A DNA stretch of 45,236 nt, taken from assembly GCA_017550965.1 (NCBI GenBank), contig JAFZNK010000216.1, forward strand, positions 1-45,236, read 5' to 3'. This DNA comes from Thermoguttaceae bacterium (lineage in GTDB: Bacteria > Planctomycetota > Planctomycetia > Pirellulales > Thermoguttaceae). A model generated the notes under the pieces. It was not told the DNA's origin, made no database searches, and was given only the letters and a program-made list of their open reading frames with translations. Shown here piece after piece: positions 24,437-32,565 of this stretch (positions within the stretch are counted from its first letter, which is position 1; the number at the start of each line of letters is the position of its first letter). The position numbers were made by a program, and so were the translations under genes.

Positions 24437-25108
24437 ATGATGAACGTTGTTTTTGAGACTTCCGTTTGCGTTTCCTATTGGGCCGATTTTACTGACGAAG
24501 AGTTAGTGGTCGAATATCGTACATTCAACAACCAGCGCTGTTTTGAGGAATTAACTCGTCGTTATCGGTCGAGTTTGGCCCGTTTTCTCAAGCGTCGTTA
24601 CAAGCTTAACGACGATCAAATTGAGGAAGCGTTGCAGGCGACCTTTTCGCGAGTATGGCAAAAGCTCGGTCAATTTGACGTGTCGAGGCGGTTTCATCCC
24701 TGGATTTACCGAATTGCGACTACGCAAACGATCAATCTTTTGCGCGAATCGAATCGTCGCGTTTTTGCCGTTTCCCTTGACGCGGCGAATTCCCCTGACG
24801 ACGAAAAGGGCGTTTGGGCAAACGAAATTGAAGGTCGGGAAGTCGATCCTCAATACGAAATGGAACGCCTGGACACGGCGACCGGCGTTCGTCGGGCGAT
24901 GGAAAAATTGCCGAGCAAGTTTCGTCAAATTTTGGAGCTGGTCTTTTTTCAAGGTTGGTCGCGTCAAAGCGTGGCGGAAGCGTTACATTTGACCGTTTCC
25001 ACCGTGTCGCGCCGGATAACAAAAGCGTTGGAACAGTTGAGCTTTTTCCTCTTCAGCGAACATCCGGAACTATATCGCGAGCGAGCGGCGAGTTTGGTTT
25101 TCGCCTAA
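24437..25108 (+). CDS. ECF-type RNA polymerase sigma factor
   Basis: About 223 residues from ATG at 24437 (an adjacent ATG at 24440 has AGG six bases upstream); a TTG 18 codons earlier is possible but would add an uncharacteristic leader. Region 2 (about 20-95) shows FEELTRRYRSSLARFLKRR, QATFSRVWQKLGQFD and FHPWIYRIATTQTINLLRE, for -10 recognition and core binding. Region 4 (about 150-205) shows LPSKFRQILELVFFQGWS and the helix-turn-helix SVAEALHLTVSTVSRRITKAL, for -35 recognition. There is no region 3, as expected for ECF. The next gene begins 88 bases later and encodes a single-pass membrane protein with an anti-sigma-like start, so the pair is probably a signal-transduction unit. Confidence 0.92.
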   Translation: MMNVVFETSVCVSYWADFTDEELVVEYRTFNNQRCFEELTRRYRSSLARFLKRRYKLNDDQIEEALQATFSRVWQKLGQFDVSRRFHPWIYRIATTQTINLLRESNRRVFAVSLDAANSPDDEKGVWANEIEGREVDPQYEMERLDTATGVRRAMEKLPSKFRQILELVFFQGWSRQSVAEALHLTVSTVSRRITKALEQLSFFLFSEHPELYRERAASLVFA

Positions 25109-25196
25109 GCCTTGTAAAAGGGCGATCGCTCCTTAAAACGCGACGGAAAAACCGTTTTTCGTCGCGACGTCGCGAAAGCGGCGAAGCATACAGTAT

Positions 25197-26957
25197 ATGA
25201 ACTATTCAGATCGCAACCTTTTAGTCGACTATTTGCTTGGACGTTTAGGTTCGGAAGAATCTGCCGCGCTCGAGGAGCGTATGCGCGCTGATTCCGAACT
25301 TGCGGACGCTTTTGCTGAGTTGACCGAAACGACGCGTTCTGAATCAACGTACGGGGGAGGATTTGACGTCGCGTCAAGACGTTGGTCTCAACGGTTGAGT
25401 TCCATTTTTCGCAGGGGGAAAAAGGAACGCGTTTTCTCCGAAGACGAATTTGACGGTCCTGCCGCCAACGAAGAAGACGTCTCTTCCGACGCTTCTCTGT
25501 CGGCGCCGCCTCAATCCGAAGATTTGTCGAAGACGACCGATTTGAACGCCGGAGCCGTTGTCGATAAGTCTGTTTCCCCGTTAAATCGACGCCGAACGCG
25601 TCGATTTGAATTCATCCCGAAAATCGTTTCCGTTCCGCGCCGTCTTGATTCGGACGGTCTTATTTTTAAACGCGCGACGGAGCTTTCTACCGATAAAACG
25701 TCGCGTTCCGAGGCCGGAAAGCGTTCGTCCCGAAGCGCCCGGTCGTTGTTTTCTCGCAGACGCGAAGACGTTCGACTCTCTTTTGCCGTTTCCGACGTAG
25801 ATTTCTCAAAAACGGTCGACGCAAGAATTCCCCGAACTGGCACCGTCTCGTCCGTAGGGGCGCTTAACGACGTCGAGGACGCGTTTTTTTGTTCTTCAAA
25901 TTCGCGTCGATTCGACGCGCCCTCAATTGCCGTCGCAAAAACGATTGCTCATACGACGGGGCGATTGCGTTCGATTGACGTTTCTAAGGAAAAATCCTCG
26001 GTTTTTACCTTAAGGGGGCGCTCCGCCGACGAGTCGGAGTTATATCTTGCGCAACGCGGGAGCAAGTTTGTTCCTTTCCAGGTTTCTACCGATAAATCGG
26101 CAAGTATCGAAGGCGTCGGAGTCTTTTCTGATTCCAGCGCGTTTCATCTCGTTCCGTTTGAGTATAATGCCGGAGAATCGGCGTATCGACAAAGCGCGCC
26201 GTCCGCTCGCGCTTTTAACGACGCCGGAATTTCCGCTTTCGATTTTGTTCGAACGGGTTACGGCGAGCGAACTGCCCGAAGAGCCGACATGGGGGCCCCG
26301 TTCTTTAGTGGCGAAGAGTACGTCGTTCCGAAATTCGGAACCGTTCTTCTGGGAGGAACCGGAATTAGTTATTCCGTCAAGCTGGACGACGAAGATCAAG
26401 AAGTCGGTCCGACGCTAAGCGCAGAAGAGTCGTATCTGGCGGAACTGCTTGGTCATATTCCGACTACCGTCGAGTTGGACGAGTTCTATTGGGAAGAAGT
26501 CGACGAACGGGAAAAACAGGAACGCAGTTCTTTTGGCAGCGCTTTCTTCAAGGCGTTGACGTTCGTCACAGAACCCCCCGTCTTGGTTGGACGTTTTACA
26601 ATCAACGCTTTTCGCGCCTGTACCCCGCGCGGTTTTTCACGCGGAGAAGATTACAAACAGACGAAAAACAACAAAGGGAACGACAAGAGCTATGTGTCTG
26701 ACATGATGGTGTCGACAATAGCGGGCGTATTGATCGCCGTGTGCTTTGTGTTCCCCGGATTGCGTTATCTGGTTAATGAACTCTATATGACCGTCGCTGA
26801 AAGCAGAGTCAGAAAAATTGGCGAAAACGTCGTGTTAACGCAGCACGAAACGGAAGAGGCCTTGATTCCGGTGACGGAAGGGCTTCATCACGTGTTTTAC
26901 CCCCAGTATTCGCCCGATCAATCGAGCGGGAACGACGACGTCATGATGAATTGGTAA
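25197..26957 (+). CDS. Large single-pass membrane protein, candidate anti-sigma partner
   Basis: 586 residues. The first 45 (LLVDYLLGRLGSEESAALEE, then MRADSELADAFAELTE) match the helical opening of anti-sigma factors that bind ECF sigmas, but the His-x3-Cys-x2-Cys zinc ligands are missing. Residues about 50-500 are low-complexity, Ser/Arg/Glu-rich and seem largely disordered. A transmembrane helix lies at about 506-524 (STIAGVLIAVCFVFPGLRY), followed by a 60-residue tail. This gives a cytoplasmic N-terminal domain and a short outside tail. Location right after the sigma gene supports a regulatory role. No enzyme domain was recognised. Confidence 0.7.
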   Translation: MNYSDRNLLVDYLLGRLGSEESAALEERMRADSELADAFAELTETTRSESTYGGGFDVASRRWSQRLSSIFRRGKKERVFSEDEFDGPAANEEDVSSDASLSAPPQSEDLSKTTDLNAGAVVDKSVSPLNRRRTRRFEFIPKIVSVPRRLDSDGLIFKRATELSTDKTSRSEAGKRSSRSARSLFSRRREDVRLSFAVSDVDFSKTVDARIPRTGTVSSVGALNDVEDAFFCSSNSRRFDAPSIAVAKTIAHTTGRLRSIDVSKEKSSVFTLRGRSADESELYLAQRGSKFVPFQVSTDKSASIEGVGVFSDSSAFHLVPFEYNAGESAYRQSAPSARAFNDAGISAFDFVRTGYGERTARRADMGAPFFSGEEYVVPKFGTVLLGGTGISYSVKLDDEDQEVGPTLSAEESYLAELLGHIPTTVELDEFYWEEVDEREKQERSSFGSAFFKALTFVTEPPVLVGRFTINAFRACTPRGFSRGEDYKQTKNNKGNDKSYVSDMMVSTIAGVLIAVCFVFPGLRYLVNELYMTVAESRVRKIGENVVLTQHETEEALIPVTEGLHHVFYPQYSPDQSSGNDDVMMNW

Positions 26958-26984
26958 CGTTCGGAAATGGCTCCGACGATCGTT

Positions 26985-28772
26985 CTAACGCGATTCTTCC
27001 CGTTTCTCATCTAATTCCAGGTCGATTGTTTTCAGCAGCGTGTTGAGGTTTTCCTGCTGTGAAAAGAGGGGTTTTGACTCCGGCGCGGGGACGTTTGAAT
27101 TATCAAACGAGCTTTTTCCATGAAGCGCCATTATTCTTCCTCCGTTTGAGAATTCGATCGTTTTTGCGAACGCCGAGGCGGCCTCTTCGACTTCTTCCGT
27201 CGGTTCGCTAGTACGGACGCCGTTTTCTTCCAAACGGCGAACAATAGCGACGATCGGAGATTCGACTTTTTCGAGGACTCCGTCCGACGGATCAAGAACG
27301 AGTAGCGTCTTTCCTTCTTTCAGTTGTTTATAGGCGAACTCAATCCCTTCTTGCGACGTTGTTTCGTTGGCGTCGATCCATATCAAAACGTTTGAAGCGA
27401 GCCCTATTTCCGAGTCGTCGTTTGCAATACAAAAAACGTTGTAATATCGACACAAGGCGGCGAAGACGTTGTAATAGCCTTTTGGATCGGGATCGCCGAA
27501 TCTTTTAGCGTTTGGCCCGAATTCTTCCCAACACAAAACGCGTTTTTCATCGACGCCCGACGCGACATACTTTTGAGGATTACCGAGTTCGGGCTCATTT
27601 AACAGCCAGGCGAAAGAATTAATCCAAAGCCGATAGTTGTCGAGATATTGAAGGAAAAACGGAGAAAACATATTCTGGTCGCCAACGACGACGACCTTGC
27701 CTTGACCGATTTTCTTGGCGAGAACGGCTCCGTTGGCCCCGATTTTCTCTTCTGAATCGCGAATGAAATTGCCAAAATATCCTAGATCCGCCTCGCCGTA
27801 TATAGGTATGTTAGCGGAGTCCTGCCAGGAGGCTTCGCTCGACCAGACGACGGCGAAGCGCGGATCGACTCCGCCGCCGGTTTGAAACGCGATTTTTCGT
27901 AGATTATCCGTTATCGGCCCCGGCGTGAACTTATTGAGATAAATCCAACCGTAGCCCGAACCGATGTTTTGGGTCGCGTCGCATATGCCGTAGTATTGAG
28001 GTTCAATATCCAGCTCATGGAAAAGAGGCTTTAGGCGGGATTGATGAAAGTAGCAGTTGGTATGATCTACGATAAAAAACGCCGATCCGCCCTCCTCGAC
28101 GAATTTTTTGATCGATATGAGTTCAGAGAGCAAAAAGGGTTCTTTATCTCCCGAAGGAAGATTAAGAAACAGTGTTTTACATCTCGACAGGATTTCGTCG
28201 CTGAGCGGTTCGTCCGACTCGTATTTCTCAACTTGCACGCCCTGGCTTTTTAAATAGGCAAAAGCTCGATGGAACGAATAAATTCTATGATAAAGGCGAT
28301 CGTCGATCGTCAATGGATAATCCGAAAAGTCGTAGGCGTGTCGCATATCGATGAGAACGTCGACGTCTCTCTCAGGAGGCGCCAGAGCAAATTCGGACGT
28401 TTCAGCAACGTCGGATGAAAGAGATTCTTCCGCGATTGACAGAGAGTTTTTTAAAGAAGAGTTTTCCTCTTCGTTTTCGCCGGGATTATCGACTTCTAAA
28501 CGATCTTCCTGTTCGTTGATATTGTCCGACTCGACCGGCGTGGCGTCTTTTCGTGTTCGTTTACTGAAAACGGACACGTTGTTCTTTGTGCTGTAGATTA
28601 AGGTTGGTTCGGAATCTTCCTGACCGTAAGAAGAAACGCCAGATTGGAGATATGATCTTAAATTATCCGCGTCCATTAAAGAAAACGCGAAGAAAACAAT
28701 CAGTCCCAAGATATGGCGGAGGCTTTTGTTCTTTCTATACAGAAAGCGGCCAGATTGCGTAGGTAGGTTCAT
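26985..28772 (-). CDS. Membrane-anchored GATase-fold (DUF4350/GldG-like) protein
   Basis: 595 residues; GAGG lies five bases before the ATG. A hydrophobic segment at about 19-34 (ILGLIVFFAFSLM) is a signal anchor. A Ser/Glu-rich linker (about 60-130) follows, then an alpha/beta domain at about 135-395 (DVLIDMRHAYDFSDYPLT, LFLNLPSGD, IKKFVEEGGSAFFIVDH, GKVVVVGDQNMFSPF). That pattern resembles class I glutamine-amidotransferase-like folds used by DUF4350, GldG and IFT52-type proteins, which bind rather than cleave. The C-terminal 200 residues look like a second, degenerate copy. It is convergent with the gene before it, with 27 bases between them. The exact role is unknown. Confidence 0.65.
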   Translation of the reverse strand: MNLPTQSGRFLYRKNKSLRHILGLIVFFAFSLMDADNLRSYLQSGVSSYGQEDSEPTLIYSTKNNVSVFSKRTRKDATPVESDNINEQEDRLEVDNPGENEEENSSLKNSLSIAEESLSSDVAETSEFALAPPERDVDVLIDMRHAYDFSDYPLTIDDRLYHRIYSFHRAFAYLKSQGVQVEKYESDEPLSDEILSRCKTLFLNLPSGDKEPFLLSELISIKKFVEEGGSAFFIVDHTNCYFHQSRLKPLFHELDIEPQYYGICDATQNIGSGYGWIYLNKFTPGPITDNLRKIAFQTGGGVDPRFAVVWSSEASWQDSANIPIYGEADLGYFGNFIRDSEEKIGANGAVLAKKIGQGKVVVVGDQNMFSPFFLQYLDNYRLWINSFAWLLNEPELGNPQKYVASGVDEKRVLCWEEFGPNAKRFGDPDPKGYYNVFAALCRYYNVFCIANDDSEIGLASNVLIWIDANETTSQEGIEFAYKQLKEGKTLLVLDPSDGVLEKVESPIVAIVRRLEENGVRTSEPTEEVEEAASAFAKTIEFSNGGRIMALHGKSSFDNSNVPAPESKPLFSQQENLNTLLKTIDLELDEKREESR

Positions 28773-29073
28773 TTGATCCTCGCAGGTTATGAATTCTCAC
28801 GAACAAAGAGTTTCCCATTATTATTGTTGTTCGACTGAAACCGTTTGGAAGAACGCAAGAAAAAAACAAGTTACGCTTATAACGGACAGCTCGTAAAGAG
28901 CCGCTTTTTTAAGGGCGTTCGCGTGTTCGGTCGGCTCTTGACGTTTGACTCTAAAGAAGTATATTGACTTGCTGTTGGAGCGTGCGTTTTTTCTCTGTTT
29001 CAACCGGCGTTTAACGGATGAAATAAAGTTTTTTTGTCGGCGCACTTATCGATTATAGAACATAGACGACTCA
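28773..29073. other. 301-base gap with a doubtful small membrane-protein frame
   Basis: Divergent spacer before coaB. On the minus strand a 74-codon frame (28821-29045) starts with GTG and encodes a basic N-terminus followed by one hydrophobic helix (ELSVISVTCFFLAFFQTV). It would lie 48 bases before the start of the GATase-fold gene. It has no ribosome site and no recognisable family, so I do not call it as a gene. Confidence 0.35.
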
Positions 29074-29760
29074 ATGTCGAAAGTATTGATCACATCCGGC
29101 CCGACGCGGCAGTATCTTGACCCTATTCGGTATTTGACGAACGCGTCAAGCGGTCGAATGGGCGCGTCGCTCGCTCAAGCCGCCTTGGAGGAGGGGTATG
29201 AAGTCGTCGTCGTTAGCGGACCGGTCGACATAGAGTATCCAAAAGAAGCGACGGTCGTTAATGTCGTCTCGACAGAAGAGATGCACGTTGCGGCCATGCA
29301 GGTTTTTCACGAGTGCGACGGAGCCATAGGCGCCGCCGCGCCCTGCGATTACCGTCCTTTCGCCGTTTTAGACGACAAAATGTCCAAGGACGATTTTATC
29401 CGTTCTCCCGAGAAAAACGGCGAATTGTTGCTACGCTTGCGCGAGACTCCCGACGTAATGGCGGCGCTTGGTTCTATGAAACGCGGACGAGAGAACGGGA
29501 AGCCGGGTCAATGGCTGGTCGCCTTCGCTTTGGAGACGTCCGACCATCACGTTCGAGCTATTCAGAAGTTGCATCGCAAACGCTGCGACTTGATTGTAGT
29601 GAACGATCCCAGTTCTATCAATGGAACGTCCTCGCACGTTGAAATATTGGATTCAGACGGCAAGATTCGCGCTAAAGTCGTCGGTCCAAAATTGGACGTC
29701 GCTCGGCGTCTTTTCCAGGAAATCAGGAAATATGTCGCCTTGAAAGGCGGCGAGAATTAG
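29074..29760 (+). CDS. coaB: Phosphopantothenate--cysteine ligase, stand-alone CoaB
   Basis: 228 residues. CoaB joins 4'-phosphopantothenate to cysteine, using CTP in most bacteria, for coenzyme A synthesis. The signatures are clear: LITSGPTRQYLDPIRYLTNASSGRMG at the nucleotide-binding start, AAAPCDYRP, and the conserved loop with K and E residues. Only the CoaB half is present; the decarboxylase half (CoaC), fused in E. coli CoaBC, is absent here and must lie elsewhere. This separated arrangement is inferred from length (about 230 against about 400 residues). It precedes the Mrp-type gene by 102 bases on the same strand. Confidence 0.9.
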   Translation: MSKVLITSGPTRQYLDPIRYLTNASSGRMGASLAQAALEEGYEVVVVSGPVDIEYPKEATVVNVVSTEEMHVAAMQVFHECDGAIGAAAPCDYRPFAVLDDKMSKDDFIRSPEKNGELLLRLRETPDVMAALGSMKRGRENGKPGQWLVAFALETSDHHVRAIQKLHRKRCDLIVVNDPSSINGTSSHVEILDSDGKIRAKVVGPKLDVARRLFQEIRKYVALKGGEN

Positions 29761-29862
29761 TGGTTTATCTTTTGAGAATCGACTCGCGAAGTCGTTTCGC
29801 CTTTTGTTTGCTTTTGCGTTAATTCACGATCCTTGAGATTTTAAACGCTAGAAAGATTGATT

Positions 29863-30747
29863 ATGAGCGGATGCTCCCATGATTGCGGGGACAATAACGG
29901 TTCCGGATGTTCCCACGATTGCAGTTCTTGCGGAGAAAATTGTCCTTCGCGTAAAGATCCGAAGTCTTTTCTTGAGAAACCTCATGAAATGAGTTCCATT
30001 AAGAACGTGGTCGGAGTCGTTAGCGGCAAGGGCGGAGTGGGGAAATCGTTGGTTTCGGCGCTCCTCGCTTGTTCGACTCGCCGTCGCGGTTACGAAGCCG
30101 CCGTTCTTGACGCGGATATCACCGGACCTTCGATTCCAAAAGCGTTCGGACTCTCGGAACGAATGACCGGTTCGGAATTTGGAGTTATGCCCGTCAAGAC
30201 GAAGACTGGCGTTTCCGTCGCGTCGATCAATTTGCTCGTCGACGATCCCGCTTCGCCGGTAGTATGGCGCGGTCCCATTCTTGCGGGAGCGGTAAAGCAA
30301 TTCTGGACGGACGTTATTTGGAACGACGTCGACTTTATGTACGTCGACATGCCTCCGGGGACTGGCGACGTGCCTTTGACGGTTTTTCAGTCAATTCCGA
30401 TTAAAGGAATCGTAGTGGTTGCAACGCCGCAAGACCTTGTTTCCTTAATTGTTGAAAAGGCGATCAAGATGGCGGAGATGATGAACATCCCCATTCTTGC
30501 GCTCGTCGAGAACATGTCGTATTACGAATGTCCCGATTGCGGCAAACGGCATTCTATTTTTGGCGATAGCAAGATTGAAGAAGTCGCTAAGAAATATGGA
30601 ATCGACAAGATCGTCAAACTGCCGATTGATCCTGCGATTGCCGCCGCATGTGATCACGGCGAAGTGGAATCCGTTGTTTCGCCGTTCATTGACGAAACGT
30701 TCGATTACCTTTTAACACGGTTTGAGTCTCTGGGAAACAATAAGTGA
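29863..30747 (+). CDS. Mrp/Nbp35-type Fe-S cluster carrier ATPase
   Basis: 294 residues from the ATG at 29863 (a TTG two codons earlier is less likely). It is a P-loop ATPase that binds and transfers 4Fe-4S clusters in the cytoplasm. The deviant Walker A SGKGGVGKS is at residues 54-62, the DADITGPSIPKAFGL switch and the DMPPGTGDVPLT block follow, and the bridging cluster ligands are C223 and C226 (CPDC). The first 30 residues are rich in cysteine, with GCSHDC occurring twice and further Cys at 23 and 27; this resembles the N-terminal cluster of Nbp35 rather than the shorter bacterial ApbC. No MIP18 (DUF59) domain is fused at the N-terminus. Confidence 0.92.
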   Translation: MSGCSHDCGDNNGSGCSHDCSSCGENCPSRKDPKSFLEKPHEMSSIKNVVGVVSGKGGVGKSLVSALLACSTRRRGYEAAVLDADITGPSIPKAFGLSERMTGSEFGVMPVKTKTGVSVASINLLVDDPASPVVWRGPILAGAVKQFWTDVIWNDVDFMYVDMPPGTGDVPLTVFQSIPIKGIVVVATPQDLVSLIVEKAIKMAEMMNIPILALVENMSYYECPDCGKRHSIFGDSKIEEVAKKYGIDKIVKLPIDPAIAAACDHGEVESVVSPFIDETFDYLLTRFESLGNNK

Positions 30748-30787
30748 CGCGCGAAGTCTCGTGAAATCTGCGCGTTTTTCTCAATAA

Positions 30788-30826
30788 TTGACGGCCAGTT
30801 CCTAAAAGAGCTGGCCGTCAAATTTT
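30788..30826 (+). terminator. Terminator after the Mrp gene
   Basis: TTGACGGCCAG at 30788-30798 pairs over 11 bp with CTGGCCGTCAA at 30811-30821, loop 12 bases, followed by ATTTTT. It lies 40 bases past the Mrp stop and 24 bases before the end of the convergent gene, so the stem could serve both, although only the plus strand has a T tract. Confidence 0.85.
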
Positions 30827-30844
30827 TGGGGCGAAGGACGTTGA

Positions 30845-31333
30845 TCACGCGCTCGCTTTTTTGCTTTGGACGTATTCTTCGAGAATCTGCGTAGCGCAAG
30901 CGACAAGTTCGCCGCACGGACGTTTATGATAATATTCGTTCGTTCTCTTTTCCGGGGTCGGTTCCGAAGTCTTTTGCGTTAAACCGAGGAGATCGCGACA
31001 AACGATCGAACCGTTTTCTTCTCGAAATTTTCCGGCGAGTTCCTGAAGATCCTTATACTGCGCGGCCTTTCCTTCGGAATCTTTGGGATCGCTGACTCCG
31101 TACATCGCGGCGAACGCCAAAAACGAACCGGACACCGCGCCGCAAACTTCGCGTAGTCTTGCCATGCCTCCTCCAAAAGAAGAGGAGAGTTTTGCCGCCA
31201 TATCGGGTGTGATTCCGGTTTCGTCTTCAAAAGCCATAAAGACCGACTGAGCGCAATTGTACCCCTGTTCGAAATAAGCCTTGGCTTTTAACGCCCTGGG
31301 GGAGTATTTTTTTTCAGTTTCTGAAGCGTTCAT
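30845..31333 (-). CDS. C_GCAxxG_C_C family protein
   Basis: 162 residues. The family signature is complete: YNCAQSVF, then the glycine-rich SSFGGGMARLREVCGAVSG stretch, and later C residues in IVCRDLLG and RPCGELVACA. Such small cytoplasmic proteins occur across anaerobic bacteria and are thought to bind metal or a redox cofactor through their conserved cysteines; no reaction is established. Its start lies within the last 20 bases of the DUF486 gene on the same strand, so translation is probably coupled. Confidence 0.9.
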   Translation of the reverse strand: MNASETEKKYSPRALKAKAYFEQGYNCAQSVFMAFEDETGITPDMAAKLSSSFGGGMARLREVCGAVSGSFLAFAAMYGVSDPKDSEGKAAQYKDLQELAGKFREENGSIVCRDLLGLTQKTSEPTPEKRTNEYYHKRPCGELVACATQILEEYVQSKKASA

Positions 31334-31769
31334 TGTCTATTTCTTTCTCCGTAACTTGTTCTGTCGTTTCGGTTTCTACTTTTTGTACGGTCGTCGGAGT
31401 CGGGAGCTGTTGCGTTTTTGCCGTCGCCGAATGATCGTTGAAAATAAAGAATACCGCTCCGGCGATGCAAAGCGCTCCCCAGAGATAATTCCAGCTGATA
31501 TGCTCCTTTGCGAAAAAAATAGCAAAGGGAACGAAAACTGAAAGCGCGATCGCCTCCTGCAGTATTTTTAGTTGCGGCAACGTCATTACTTCCGAACCTA
31601 TTCTGTTGGCCGGAACCATGATCATATATTCAAAAAACGCAACTCCCCAACTGGCGAAAACCGCTATCAACCAGAACTTTCCTTTTAACGTCGACAGATG
31701 TCCGTACCAAGCGAACGTCATAAAGACGTTAGAACAAATTAACATTAAAGTTGTCAGCAGTATTTTCAT
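31314..31769 (-). CDS. DUF486 (DMT-like) four-helix membrane protein
   Basis: 151 residues. Four hydrophobic segments lie within about residues 1-110, and the conserved DUF486 wording is evident: SNVFMTFAWYGHL, SWGVAFFEYMIMVPANRIG, QLKILQEAIALSVFVPFAI. The family belongs to the drug/metabolite transporter superfamily, but a substrate is not known. The C-terminal 40 residues are an added Thr/Glu/Gln-rich cytoplasmic tail not typical for the family. The gene overlaps the following one by 20 bases. Confidence 0.88.
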   Translation of the reverse strand: MKILLTTLMLICSNVFMTFAWYGHLSTLKGKFWLIAVFASWGVAFFEYMIMVPANRIGSEVMTLPQLKILQEAIALSVFVPFAIFFAKEHISWNYLWGALCIAGAVFFIFNDHSATAKTQQLPTPTTVQKVETETTEQVTEKEIDNERFRN

Positions 31770-31781
31770 TTGTTTTCGAAA

Positions 31782-32495
31782 TCAAGGGCGTTTAAGACAA
31801 AAGCTGGTCAGAGGGCAAATACTGCATTTGGGACGTCTTGCGACGCAGTACTCTCTCCCGAGAAAAATCAGTCGATGACTTGCGTCGATCCATTCGCTTT
31901 GTTCAAACAACGAATTAAGATCTTCTTCCACCCTTTCGGGAGTCGTTTCGTCAGAAAGACCGATTTTTCGACTCAGTCTTAATACATGAGTGTCCACAAC
32001 AAATCCGGAAGCGATTCCGAAGGCGTTGCCTAACACGCAGTTTGCCGTTTTGCGGCCGACTCCGGGAAGTTCGACAAGTTTGTCGAAATCGTCGGGAATC
32101 TTACCGTCGTATTTTTCGACGATTATTTTAGCCGCTTTAGAGATATTGGTCGCTTTGGAATTGTAAAAACCGCAACTTTTGATCGCTTCGCCAATCTCGT
32201 CGACGGACGCTTTTGCAAAAGCTTGCGCGTCTGGGAATTTACGAAATAATTCCGGAGTTACCGCGTTGACGCGTTTGTCAGTGCATTGAGCGGAAAGAAC
32301 CGTAGCGACGAGCAATTCAAAGGGAGTTTTATAACATAAGGCGCATGCCGGCGCAGGATACGTTTTTTTTAAAGCGGCGTTAACTTGCTTCGCCAGTTTC
32401 TTTTTAGAAGGTGGCGAAGTCCTTTTATTGTCCGTTGTTTCGGACGGCTTTTGAGTCTTTTTTTGCTTTGGAGCTGGCGTCGAGGTTTTCTTCAT
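31782..32495 (-). CDS. nth: Endonuclease III
   Basis: 237 residues from the ATG at 32495 (the frame stays open to 32552, where the leader is unlike the family). It is a base-excision DNA glycosylase/AP lyase that removes oxidised pyrimidines. The helix-hairpin-helix LPGVGRKTAN holds the nucleophile K149, D168 lies in VDTHVLRLS, and the C-terminal Cys-x6-Cys-x2-Cys-x5-Cys set (CVARRPKCSICPLTSFC) binds the 4Fe-4S cluster. A 40-residue Lys/Pro/Thr-rich N-terminal extension precedes the usual start. It lies 12 bases upstream of the DUF486 gene, which suggests a shared transcript. Confidence 0.95.
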   Translation of the reverse strand: MKKTSTPAPKQKKTQKPSETTDNKRTSPPSKKKLAKQVNAALKKTYPAPACALCYKTPFELLVATVLSAQCTDKRVNAVTPELFRKFPDAQAFAKASVDEIGEAIKSCGFYNSKATNISKAAKIIVEKYDGKIPDDFDKLVELPGVGRKTANCVLGNAFGIASGFVVDTHVLRLSRKIGLSDETTPERVEEDLNSLFEQSEWIDASHRLIFLGREYCVARRPKCSICPLTSFCLKRP

Positions 32496-32565
32496 TTCGA
32501 TAAACGTAATAACCGCCGAACGAATAATAAATCGTTCAGCGGCTATCATCATAAAAGTACTGATA

